Origin: Paramecium octaurelia
Lineage: Eukaryota; Ciliophora; Oligohymenophorea; Peniculida; Parameciidae
Assembly (NCBI GenBank): GCA_905182995.1
Contig: CAJJDP010000134.1
Coordinates: forward strand, 191,133-255,132
Reading direction: 5' to 3'
Length of the DNA stretch: 64,000 nt
The notes under the pieces: generated by a model
Databases searched by the model: none
Seen by the model: the letters and a program-made list of their open reading frames with translations, nothing else
Told to the model about the DNA's origin: nothing
Position numbers and translations under genes: made by a program
In this document: positions 25,201 through 36,306 of the stretch, piece after piece
Position numbering within the stretch: position 1 is the stretch's first letter
How the letters are laid out: each line of letters begins with the position of its first letter

Positions 25201-25615
25201 ATGTAATAATAATAACCTAGATAAAGAACAAAGGAGAGATTTGTTAGTGAAGCAATGAATTTAGTTAAATTATGGAGGTTTTGTTCATTCTTTCATATGT
25301 AGATAAGTTTATTAAGCTGAAACCAAATTCGTGGATGGCAGATCTGTTCGAATCACATTAGATTAGGCGGCAGAGATTGTTGGCTGTCCACGAAAAACAT
25401 TAGAGGATTATTACTATCTATTAAGGAAGGCGGAAACCTTGGGTAGATTTGTTAATCTAATTTAAGTTAATTTAGAGGACAAGAAAAATGAAAAGATGGG
25501 TTACATTAGAAAATTGTGTAGGGAGAACAAAAAATACAAATAATAGTTAAAATAAGAGGAAGAATGTTACCAACTTAATTAATTTTAATTTGAGGATAAC
25601 ATCCATGATGATTGA
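25201..25615 (+). CDS. Small putative helix-turn-helix protein
   Basis: Predicted 129 aa with one 25-nt intron (25278-25302, GTTTTG...TAG). After a Gln/Arg start, residues 15-25 (EAMNLVKLWR) and a helical pair TLDQAAEIVGCPRKTLEDYY resemble a helix-turn-helix unit. I recall similar units as a large ciliate family with the pattern L-x-A-A-x-L-V-G. A charged Lys/Glu tail follows. DNA binding is inferred. The gene starts 49 nt after the end of the coiled-coil gene on the same strand. Confidence 0.6.
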
Positions 25616-25666
25616 ATTAAATATCAATTGCATTTTTCTAATATTTAATAGGAATATTACTTAATC

Positions 25667-26380
25667 TCATTTCTGTTTTTTTTATTTACCAATAGACTAA
25701 ATGTCTACAAATGGAGATGCTGGTTTCACGTCAACTCTACCCAAAGTTCTGTTTATTTCAGCTATTTATGGCAAAGCTTGAACTTACTTAAACCTATTAA
25801 TAAAGAATTATTATATAAAATTATACCATCTAAAGAAATGCACATACTTTCCAGCTTTTTGTTCATCATTCCAAGTAGACACTACATCATAAGTATGAAT
25901 ATATAGAAATAAATCTGCTAGTGTTACGTGATTAGTAACGAAAAATACTCTACTTTCTAAATGTTTCAAAAAAGCCTAAATTTAACACTACTAATACTTC
26001 AACTAATTCTTCTCCTTATATCTTTCTTTGTGCTTCGAAAACTTATAACACCTATTATTTTATCATCAAATTGTACTTGCCCTAATGTTTAATTATCAGC
26101 GCCAATGAGAATTCTTTCTGTAAATGAAATATTGGTTAAGTATCTATATTGCTATTTTTTATCATTACTGTGCAATGGAGAAAACATTTGTTAAAATTTA
26201 GGCATCTTCTGTTACCAATGATGGAATGGAAGGAATTTTAATTATGCCTTCCTCATTTAATTTTAATGCTTGATTTGATAGCACCACTAGTTTTACTCTT
26301 CCTGTTGAAACCAATCTAGTGTAATGTGTCAAAAGTGTTAGGAATTATGAATTTAAATCTGTTGATAAGAACAACTCCAT
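25667..26380 (-). CDS. GST C-terminal-domain protein, multisynthetase-complex type
   Basis: Predicted 204 aa with four introns (25, 19, 22 and 33 nt). The 33-nt intron is in frame and stop-free, but splicing it restores the family motif RWFKQVQALP. The C-terminal half has FLKHLESRVFFVTNHVTLAD, matching the GST-C helix pair with the conserved TLAD. This form of GST-C domain is found in EEF1E1/AIMP3, Arc1 and the N-termini of MetRS or GluRS, where it assembles tRNA-synthetase complexes. No GST catalytic half is obvious. The assignment to that group is moderate. Confidence 0.6.
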
Positions 26381-26629
26381 TAATTAATATAATTTATATC
26401 TTGATTTTTTAAACATATTTCAATGTACTTCATCAAATACCCCTTTATTCAATATTATAATATTCATTTAATCAATTTGAATGATATAAATAAATAATCT
26501 GTAATAGATAATTATAATTTATTAATTAGATAACAATAATTCTATTAAATAATTAGTAGGCGAAAAAGAAAATAATATGTGAATGCTAAACATTATTTAA
26601 AAATGAAATTACCTATTTAATGGAATTAC

Positions 26630-27438
26630 ATGGCATTCATAGTGTTTTCACTAATAATTCTAATAATGACTATTATTCTTACAGTGAATGAAACTTTAGT
26701 ACCTGTGTGTGGATCATTAATCATGATTCTAGCAATTGGAATAATACTTTATTTGCTTTATTTAGGTTATAAAAACTACCGTATCGATTCAATAAAAAAG
26801 TTAGTGTTAATAGGACAGGCTGGAGTTGGTAAGACCCAGACATATAATTATTTATAATGCAAAAATGTTTCTTCATATGAAGGGTTTACAATAGGAACCT
26901 CTGAAGAACTTTGTCTTGTTGACACTCCTGACTTTGATCTAGAATCCGATATAGAAACCAGAGAGAAAAGAATCAAATAATTTTAAGAGTTCTTTACAAA
27001 AAACCAAAATTCTATTAGTGCATTTTTAATATTGGTTAATTTTGAAAGGACAGATTTAATGAAATAAAAGATCTTAAAAACTATCAAATATTTGAAAAAG
27101 CTTAATTCTACCCTTTTTTTATTGGTTACAAACTTTGAACTGAGTGAAAACCAAACTGAAGATGAAGAGAGTCTAAAAAAGGCATTTAGTTTCTTTCATT
27201 TTGAAACAATTTTATTTGTTGATAAAGAGAGAAATAATTCAGTGTTGAAACAAAAATTAGTGTAAATAGTGAACACAGCCCCTTAAAAAGAATTAAATTT
27301 GAATGAAACAATGTTTGAAAAATATGGGAAAAAATAATAATAGTTAATTGTGCAATAAATTACGAATTAAATGAATTAACAACAGTAATAAATTTGATTT
27401 ATTTTAGAAATCTTTAAGATAAATTATTGAATGCTTGA
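26630..27438 (+). CDS. AIG1/GIMAP-like GTPase with two N-terminal membrane helices
   Basis: Predicted 261 aa with one 23-nt intron near the 3' end. Two hydrophobic helices (about 2-20 and 24-47) precede the GTPase domain. The P-loop is GQAGVGKT, the switch-1 Thr lies in GFTIGT, and G3 is LVDTPDF, close to the AIG1 consensus DTPGF. Phrases such as FERTDLMK align with the partial GTPase at 1-782. A C-terminal Gln-rich tail ends LLNA. GIMAP/IAN proteins carry membrane anchors, usually C-terminal, so an N-terminal double anchor is unusual. Predicted membrane-bound GTP switch. Confidence 0.75.
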
Positions 27439-27529
27439 TTTATTATTAATATCCTAATTATTAATTATGATTTAATTTATTAACCACATAGAAAATTTTA
27501 AGCGAATGAAAAAAAACAGATAAAACAAA

Positions 27530-28582
27530 TCAACTTTACTATTCAGCAGCTCTTCTAGTGGCCAATCTTTCTAACTCATTTATTAAGATTAATTCTTATC
27601 TTCTTCCTGCAGTGACGGCTTCATATTCAACATCAAAACTATGGCATAAGTCATTTGCATCTTCCAATAAGTTTTGATTTCTTGATCTTCTGTTTATGGC
27701 AGCTTAAGCAACAGCAGTTTATACTGAAATAACTCCTTCATTAGCTTCTAATTTAGCAACCAATCTTGATTTAGCTTTGTCTAATCTTTCTTAAGTGGTA
27801 GTGTACAAGTCTTTTTGACCCATAAATTATTAAAGTGCCAATTAATTTTAAGTTGTATAGTCTGTCCATGCAGTTTCTACAGCGCTTCTCAAAGTTTGGA
27901 GTAACTAAACAAGTCTTTCAGCAGCACTTGCATCATCTTCTTAAGTGATAGCAGCCAAAGCAGCCATTGGTTGTCTAAATTCTTAGATTAATTTTGTTGT
28001 CAAAGCTGATTTCAATAGTTTAGTTGAGAGTTCAGCTACTTAAGCCAAACTGATTTATCCCTTAGCTAAAGCTGTTGCCAAATCAATTGAGTCATCAATA
28101 GCGTTGATTGCATCATTGAATGATACAGCAGCTCTATTGTAGGATTGAGTATCTTCTTTTCTGGCTGAATTAATCATTTCGATGTGTCTTGTGGCAGTGT
28201 TCAAAATCTCTTCAGTAGCATCAAGTGTTGCACTGGACTTGCCTTTGATTATTTTGGCTGTTTTTAAAATGCCATTAGCACTTGTAAGTATGCTGTTGGC
28301 ATCTTAAACTTCCTTTGATCTGTAATCGATTTCACTATCGCATTCAGTTTTTTAAGCATAATAAACTTCATCATGAATTCCTTATTCTGAAGCAACTTCT
28401 GACTTGAATGCATTCAAAATGCCTTTGATTGAGTCAAGTGGATTTCTGGCTTTGAGTTTGCTTTCAACTTCTGTCATAATTGACATAATGTTTCTTTTAT
28501 TTGAGTAGTTCAATGGATATTTTTACACAAATCCTGCTTATGTTATCACAATAATAGCTAATATTCCAAATATTGCCTTCAT
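27530..28582 (-). CDS. Trichocyst matrix protein precursor, second copy
   Basis: A single exon of 350 aa, the same length as the gene at 21921-22973. Many shared blocks include SIKG(V/I)LN, QKTECDSEI, NDAINAIDDSIDLATALAKG and CHSFDVEYEAVTAGRRQEL. The signal peptide is MKAIFGILAIIVITQAG. Divergence is clear at many positions, so this is an old duplicate rather than a recent tandem copy. Same role: secreted precursor of the crystalline trichocyst core. Confidence 0.93.
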
Positions 28583-29073
28583 TTAATATTAATTAATTGT
28601 ATTGACCTATCATTAGTATTTGAGGCAACTTTCTTGAAAAACGGGGAAAACATCCCTTTGAATTAACGTAAAGCTTTGAATTAACGTAAGTGTTTATAAT
28701 TAATTTAAATTTTATTGTACTAATTAAATTTATGATTAAGTGATTTAAAAAACAATAACGAATTTTTAAATATTATGTCATTTTCTATGTAGAGGAATGA
28801 ACCACTAAAAAAATTGATATCATTTATTTAAACTGCTTGAATAGGTTGTATATTAAACCTCCTTGTTTGTTTTCTTTAGGAATATAAAAGAAATCTACTA
28901 GGAGGCCTTACAATATTTTCTGACTTTACAAGAATGTTAAAATTAAAATATTTACTTGTATTAGAGTATAGAAATTAGGAAAGATCGTTTAAAACTGAAT
29001 ATTCAATTGTCTAATAAAAACGAAATCAATATTTATAATTAAATATATAATTTATTTTTCAAATGAATTAATT
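28583..29073. promoter_or_regulatory. Divergent intergenic region
   Basis: It separates the second trichocyst gene (minus) from the DnaJ gene (plus), so it should hold both promoters. A short direct repeat CTTTGAATTAACGTAA occurs around 28656-28690. No known element can be named. Confidence 0.4.
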
Positions 29074-30451
29074 ATGTTAAGATTATTTTATAAGCTTCGG
29101 CAATTTCAATTTTCGACAACATAATTTGATCCTTATGTTGAACTAGGTCTCAATTCTTCAGCAACTATGTAAGAGATCAAAGATGCTTATATTCGATTGA
29201 GTAAATAATGTAAGAAATGTGATTATGCTTTAAGATCATCCTGATATTAATCAATCACATGATTCTCATGAAAAGTTTAAAAGAATAGCTGAAGCTTACA
29301 ATATTCTGAAGAAAACTAAATTTGAAGAGTAATTGAAAGAAGAGTTTAAATAATATTACTATTCTGCCTAATCAGAAGAATAATTATTTAAGGATGTATT
29401 TGGCTTCTATTTTCATGAAAAACCTCAAGAATACTATAAGCCTGAAAATGCATAAAAAAGACACTAATATTAAGAAATGCTAAAAAAATTCAAGCAATAA
29501 AAAAATCCATCCTATGATAATCAAACAGAATCTCAATATCAAAAACGAGATTTCTCTGATATAAAGATCAACAGAAAATTTGAAGGTCATTAAGGGACAA
29601 AAACAAATCCGTAATAGATATACACATTAATTGCTTTTTGCAGTATTGCTATGGGTGGCATTGCATTTTATATAACAATGTTGAGAAAGGCCCCAGAGTT
29701 GTAAAAGGAAGTGATTAACAACTAATAAATTAATATCTTAAGATAATAAACGTAATTAAGACATCAATAAGACATAGATAATATCAAATAAATGTACTCA
29801 AATATCAATCACACTATGTTACGATTCGATCCCAAGTGCAATTCTCTTGATATGCTATTCAATTATACTATATTTCCTGATCTAGAATTCTACTATGTAA
29901 GTCCCGAATTATTTTATTCTGATGAAAAATTCTTTTTGAAATCAAACTAATTTGAAAAGAATCCAATGAGAAAATCAAAATTAAATTACAGAATTACTCA
30001 CGCAATAGAGGCAGAAAGATGTTTACAGAATATCTTCGTGCCTGTTAAAGAAGTCTTGAATTAAATAGAATAAAAGGGAGAATATACACCTCCAGGCATC
30101 TTTATGTAATTTTATGGTTATCTTTATTTCAATATCAGACGCAAACCTATTATTGTGGAAAATTTAATAAAGTCAAAAGAATACATATCTCTCTTTGACC
30201 TTTATTTTCATTACTAAACTCCTTTACCCTACTACTACGATACCCTGAATGAATTTCAAATATTCAATGATGCAGGTAATACACTAAGTCATTGGGAAGG
30301 GAATGTTTATTTTAGTACTAAATCATTAGACAGATTTTACTTAAAAGGAAATGTCAAGAATATATTTATGCAAAGACCCTAATAAGATAGTGATGCAGAA
30401 TAAATGTATATGTTGGCATGGGGAAATCATTTCGAACATTTTTAAACATGA
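29074..30451 (+). CDS. DnaJ-domain membrane protein, probably mitochondrial
   Basis: Predicted 450 aa with one 25-nt intron that falls exactly inside the J domain and restores the Y-HPD motif. The N-terminus (MLRLFYKLRQFQFSTTQ) is basic and hydrophobic like a mitochondrial presequence. The J domain spans about 18-85 (DPYVELGLNSSAT, HPDINQ, FKRIAEAYNIL). A single membrane helix lies near 185-205 (IAFCSIAMGGIAFYITM). The C-terminal 220 residues have no domain I recognise. J proteins stimulate Hsp70 ATPase. Confidence 0.8.
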
Positions 30452-30672
30452 ATTCTAATTAAGATTTTTTTATAATACCCAAAATGTCTATATGCTTTAA
30501 TTTTTAACTAAATTTTATTTTTGTTAAATTGTGTTAAATATAATCAATTGCTTCTTTGCATTCTTCTCTATTTTAATTAATAGTATCTTATGTTATATTC
30601 CATTTATATTATTTTAATATAGTATTTGTTTTTTAATAGATAAATTAGTTAATTAAAAATCGAATAATAAAA

Positions 30673-31680
30673 TCATTAATTAATTTAGTTGATTAAAGGA
30701 ATATCTTAAAGAAATGAATTTTCCGAAAGTTATCCTGCTGATAAATAGTAACCACGTTTTGTATCCAAATGTGATCTGCCGGTAAACAATTTTTAGCTGC
30801 TTACCTAAAGCAAACCTTAAAACTAATGGCTCATTATTGAATTGTGATTATTAGTTTGATGGTTCGATTTAGATAAGATTAAAAGACTTGTTTTATTGGG
30901 AACACTATCAATTAATTGATTGGAGGGCTCTGATAACACTTTCAACATACTAGAGTATTCTTATTATAGTGTTGAGATCTGATTTTCCAACTGATCATAT
31001 TCATTAATTGAAAATTGAAGATCCGATGAAAATGAGTTCTTATTTAAGAAATTCTCCCACAATCTATAGACCTTTTGCTTATAAATTAACTTGAGTGTTG
31101 GATCTCCCAAAGACACCAATATACAGGTTGGAGATACATCAAAGTTAACAAGGATGAAGGAATCCTGCTTAGTAAATTTGATTCTCTTATTGCCCTTTTG
31201 TGTGTTTATAAATTTAAGAAGACAGTTAATAAACTGTTAATTTTTAGGTAAATTTAAGAGAGAAGCACAACTCCACATGCCAGTGACTAATTATTCTGAA
31301 TTTAGTATAATTCTTTGTCTATCATCAAAACTTATAGTTCCAGATGTCATGTTGTATCGATTTTAAAATGCTTCATTCTAAATGTATTAAAATTAATGGT
31401 CAATAACTTAGAAATTGAGCTAAGGCCCATAAATACTAATTTATCCATTTAACACTAGCAATTATATGATTGATTTATTTAATTAAGCCTCTTCATATAC
31501 CACTGGAAATGTATTGCCTTTCACAATTTCATTGCCATTAAAATTGACACTTTTGATGTTGGTTGCAGTTAATAATTCCTGAGCTAATTATTCTCCTATT
31601 GTTAATTAATCATAGCCTATCTTCCAATCCAGTTTTTGGAGATTTTGGATAAATTTGGCACCTTCCACATACTAATACAT
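30673..31680 (-). CDS. Hypothetical protein of 335 aa
   Basis: A single exon with balanced composition and no low-complexity runs until the Gln/Ser/Asn C-terminus. The beta-rich middle contains phrases such as GMWSCASLLNLPKNQQF and KVYRLWENFLNK, then a short coiled coil. There is no signal peptide or membrane helix. I do not recognise the family. It lies 97 nt downstream of the WD40 gene, on the same strand. Confidence 0.6.
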
Positions 31681-31777
31681 TCGTTAATTAATTAATTAAG
31701 AGATTTTTTAAGCAGTAGAATTCAAAAATAGTATATTAAAACAATACGTTTTCAGAATTTACTAAATATGATCGATA

Positions 31778-32988
31778 TCAATTCTTCCTAGCTCTTGCAT
31801 CTCTCCAGACCTTGGCCTGTGATTCAATGGACTTAGGGAAAGTCACAAATGTATTTCCAGTTCTATTGATATAAAAGTTTCCTTCTCCTCTTATCTACTA
31901 TAAGCAAACACCCTAATTGTCGCTATTCAATAGAAACAAACAAATATTACAATATCTGAACAGTCTTCTGATTACTAGCTGCAATAATCCTATCACCAGT
32001 TTCATTAAAGCTAACTGCATAAACCTAACCTGGAAAGTTATCTAACTCTTGAACAAAACTGCCATCAGTCAAATTGTAGATTCTACCTGTATTATCGTTG
32101 GAGCCTGTGACAATTTATGTACCTAGAAGATAGAATATAAAATCAATACCTTATTAATTAAAGGCTAAATCTTTTACATAATTTTAATGCCCTAACAGTC
32201 TAAAAAGAGGATTTTCTGGATTCCTTATATCCCAAACATATGCAGTACTAAAAATACTAAGATATTATTAAACTTGTCATGCGCCCCTGTTGCACATAAG
32301 TATCCAGACTAGGCAAATTTGCATACCTCTATTCCTTTGGTGTGTTTGATTAATTTGCAAATTACTTGGCCATCTTTTGGATCCCAAATCTTTTTAATTA
32401 ATAAATGAAGTATACAAGTGCATCATTTTCATAACTCGATGATAAGATTTTGTCTCCTTCTGCATTAAAGCAAAAACTTGTTGGTGTTTGTTGATGCTCT
32501 TCAAAGGTGACGTTTAATTCTCCTGATACAACATCCCAAATCTTGATCTTCATATTCTAACATCCTGTCGCGGCTATTGTAGATTATGGATTAAATCCTC
32601 CAATATATACAAAATGTGAATGGCCATTTAACTCATGCATGCATTCTCCAGTCTCGAGGTTTATTATCTTTGCTTGATTATCTGCTGAACCAACTAATGC
32701 TTTATCACTAAAATTTTTTAAATAAAATACTTAGCTCTATTCAAATCAAGAAGACCAATAAATTTCGTAAACAAGGTAAAATTTCTAACAGTTCTACTTG
32801 AGTCAGAATCTACATAAACCAGTTTGTGATTATTCTCATATAATATCCTGTTGAATAATTTAGTTGTAATACTTTTAACCATCGTCAGCAATAACTAAAG
32901 ATGTTGGGAATTAGTAATGGAATTTAAGGACATTTCCAACTTAATATGGTAAATTTCTAGCAAATTGAGCGGGTCTATCTTCTTCCAT
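31778..32988 (-). CDS. WD40-repeat protein
   Basis: Predicted 351 aa after removal of six introns of 23-28 nt, with every junction phased to keep the repeats. At least six WD blades are visible, with motifs such as NMKIKIWDV, KIWDPKDG and TAYVWDIR. The first 60 residues are less typical (MEEDRPAQFARNLPYQVG). It should form a seven-bladed propeller scaffold. The closest type I can suggest is a ciliary WD protein such as DAW1, but that is weak. Confidence 0.8.
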
Positions 32989-33123
32989 GAATCTTGCTTA
33001 TAAATATATATTTTAATGTATAGAAGTGATTTAATAGTATTTTATTTTTATGATGCTTTTGATAGAAAATCAATTGTTGAATTTATTAATATATATTGAG
33101 TATAGAATTTATAAATGATTAGA

Positions 33124-35725
33124 TCAACCAGCAGTTCTTTCATTATTTAGACATCCTTGCTTGATCAAATGATTTTTCCATGTGTTTTTCTCCAATTTCA
33201 AATCTTAATGACACAAAGGACACCTCACAGTTGTATTATCATTCCTGCCTCTGCAATCCTCCAAATGTCTAAGTTTTATAGAATATTTACTTGTCATAAC
33301 CACTCAATAGAATAGCCTCTTTGCATTTGGGACACCTCTTAAACTTCCTCTTATGATCACATTCACTCAACAAATGATTAGTTAATTCTGCTATCTCAAT
33401 TACTTGTCCACATTATGAACATGTAACTAACATAGGACATTCTGACCAAAGGTGCTTATCTATTTGATCTGAATCCCTGAAGGAGGGATCAACTCTATCA
33501 CAGTAATCGCATTTGGCTGTATTATGCTAGTCATATTATTATTGTTATTATTATTATTATTTTTATTATTACTATGGTTTTTAATTCTATGTCTGATTCT
33601 GATTTCCCTTTTTGGCTCCTTAAGTTTCAATATTAGTCTGAATGATTGCTCGTTGTTAGTTGGCTTAAGGTTGATGATCGTCAATATCCCCACCTCCATC
33701 GATTTTGCTAAAGAAATCTTCTAACACATCCAATTGGGCTTATCTTACATTTGTCAAAGATTACTTGAGTCTATTCCCAGAAAACTTATACACTTCTACC
33801 AGGAGTAAGATGGCTTAAGTTCTAATTGGTTCATTCTAAAGCAATTTAATAATAGAATACTTTATCATCCAACAATTTCACAGCAAAATCAACAATTGGT
33901 TAATATGGCATATTAGCATTATTGATTTCATATCGCTTCACTAGTTCTGTTAACATAGCCAATCTTCCAACGATATGTTTAGTAGAGCTTTGCAGTTTTT
34001 ATTTTCCAACAAAACCTTTAATTAAATGCTAGACACAAATGGCAGGACCGACAGATGGATGATCTGCCATTTATAAGAATGCATTTTCAGCTTATTCCTT
34101 TCTTTATTCTCCCAACTTTTCCATTAGAGATTATAAGATCCCATCGACATGCTCATTGAATTCTGCACTTTTATTAATTTTTATTTTTGGATATTTTGCA
34201 AGTAGAGATTGCAATACACTTAAACTTCTGATTGAAACTGCCGCAACTTTATCACCCAAAGTATAATTTATAGATGCTATTGAACTCAAAAAGAAGATGG
34301 AGGGGTCTTATGAGTTGACTTAAGTTGGTCTACCAATTTACTCTTCCAGCCATTTTAATCCATCCTCTCTGGCTCCCCATTATTTGCTAAATATTTTTTA
34401 ACAGAATTCCTCTGTCAAAATTGGAATTAATGGTTCAGCTTTTTGTAGACTGTCTCCTGTCAAAGGCTCAGTTGTATCTTTAATTACAAATTCATCATAC
34501 ATTATTATTATTGCTGTTTGTCATCATCAGGATATTGGTTATTGTTTTACTTTCTTAACGCAGCTGGTACAATCATATCTTCATGATGTTAATTCAATTC
34601 TTTTGCTACTCTTTTTTGTCTCATTTACGATGGATCAGCTCTTTGTTCTTCAAATTATGATTATGAGATCATTTCTTCTCCTTATATTGGCATCTATGGT
34701 GGAGGAGCTTAATAAGGAGGAACAAAAGCCATTTAAGACTAAACAGGAGGTGGCTAATATTATTATTATTAATAGTATTATTATTGTTATTATTATTACT
34801 ATTAGAATTATTGTTATGGCTAATACACAGGCTATTGGTATTACTAAATTATTATATAATTTTTACTGCACTATCAGGTCTTCTTATCATAGAATCTGGA
34901 GCGACAGCGTTTCTTAGCTTCTCTATTTCCTACTTGATTATGCTAGCTGAATCATAGTCTTCATTCTATATTGCCACAGCCTTTCTCTCTTCCAAAGTTC
35001 TCAATTGAACTCCTATCTATTTTAACCTCTCTATAGCCTCTTTAATTCTTTTGGCTTCCATGAAATCTTCTCTTGAGACAGCTATTCATTTTAATTTGAA
35101 AATACCTTTGTCCTTGGCCTCCTCAAGCATTCGCAGTCTTTCAAGAGTATTTTGATCGAATTATGTTTCAAATTAAATTTCATTATAGAATTCTTTCTAT
35201 TTCATCTATCCATATCCAGGAGGGGAATCAAGGGGTTCACCAAAGACGGATAAAGCAATAATACCAATTTGGTTGAAGAGGTTAAATTTGTTCACGTAGC
35301 ATTTTTGAAATACAAATTTCATGAATAAACATGGTGTGTCTATGTATACACTTTTTAATTCTCTTGCCTGGTATCCTCCTCTCTCATTGGAATCCAGGGA
35401 TAAATATCCCAATTTCTTATATTTGATTTGATTATATTGTGGAGGTATATTCTTATCTGGCATGTGAACATAAAGCTCAATCTAAACCAATTTGAATATA
35501 TTGTACCTTTGTAGATATCTTGCAATGATGAGACAAGAATTGAACTTGTCTAACTCTTGCTGCACTAACAAATTAAATTGCGATTTCTAGGGGATATTCA
35601 CAATATTTGGGTGCTTGCCAACCTCTGCTCTGTGGTGATTGAGTGAGTAATTCAGTCACTGGATAGTCTTAATCTTCACCTGAACAATACACAATCCTAT
35701 ATTTCAATTTAGAAACTCCTTTCAT
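33124..35725 (-). CDS. CEP104: CEP104 homologue (ciliary tip protein)
   Basis: Predicted 819 aa with six introns (22-25 nt). The N-terminal jelly-roll shows SLDSNERGGYQARELKSVYI followed by FVFQKCYVNKFNLFNQIG, closely matching CEP104. A coiled coil follows (residues about 165-250), then a Gln/Tyr/Pro-rich linker. A helical TOG-like domain spans about 350-560. The C-terminus carries the tandem zinc-finger array, with pairs such as CDYC, CSQCGQVIEI, CPKC and CPLC. CEP104 binds EB1 and tubulin at the tips of cilia and basal bodies and supports elongation. Two poly-Gln tracts are encoded largely by TAA runs. The neighbourhood offers no operon-like clue. Confidence 0.93.
33536..33579 (-). repeat. 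TAA-type triplet repeat coding poly-Gln
   Basis: A run of mostly TTA triplets on the plus strand reads as TAA (Gln) triplets on the coding strand. It gives a tract of about 12 Gln broken by Lys, just before the zinc fingers of CEP104. Confidence 0.7.
34753..34825 (-). repeat. Imperfect TAA-type repeat coding Gln/Tyr tract
   Basis: TTA/TTG triplets on the plus strand encode a Gln-rich stretch with Tyr interruptions in the CEP104 linker. An upstream 23-nt intron fixes this frame. The other frame would give poly-Asn, which does not continue into the conserved parts. Confidence 0.65.
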
Positions 35726-35796
35726 AAATAATATATATTTATTGAAAATAAATTAAGTTCAACTATCAAAAATACTTTCCATGTATTCATCAGAAG

Positions 35797-36300
35797 TCAT
35801 CTATCTAGAGGATTGTATATTATTAAGAATTACTATATTGAAATGTGAGAGTTTTAATTCAACTGTAATTTCTTTATTGGCTTTAATTTTTCAATAATGC
35901 TTATAATATTTCTTTTATAAATTTTATTATTATTATGATTATATTATTGTTTTGGTTAATTGTAATCTTCTATATCCTTTCTTGTTTATATAAGCGTATT
36001 TTAGAAGTTTTTTATCACATTAAGATATATTTTCTTATTAGATTCATCCAATTCAATTAATTTATAATATGTGTAATTATTTATAATCTAAGAATTAAAT
36101 TTAACATTTCTTCCAAGTAATTCAATATGTATTGATATTGGTATGTAATTAGTTTGTTATTAATCTAATAGACAGATTCAAATTCATTCATATGAGTGAT
36201 TTGTAAGTTCAAAAAATGAAAGGATTCTTCTGATGGTTCTAAAATGACATCAAATTCAATGATTATATATTTTAACAATAATAATAATAATATTTTTACA
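35797..36300 (-). CDS. Probable small gene, exon structure unresolved
   Basis: The 3' part reads well: phrases such as KLIELDESNKKIYLNVIKN and IISIIEKLKPIKKLQLN, ending NPLDR before TGA at 35797-35799. The 5' part has coding-like segments (EPSEESFHFLNLQITHMNEF), but I could not join the two frames with a consensus short intron. It is probably a real gene of about 150 aa. No domain recognised. Confidence 0.4.
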
Positions 36301-36306
36301 TATATA

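Noticed and set aside
33460-33699. Poly-Asn protein on the minus strand
   Set aside because: Intron placement and the CEP104 zinc fingers fix another frame in which the repeat is poly-Gln.
33124-35725. A 37-nt intron before the TOG-like domain of CEP104
   Set aside because: Its length does not restore frame; a 23-nt GTATG...AAAG intron just downstream does, and makes the total length divisible by three.
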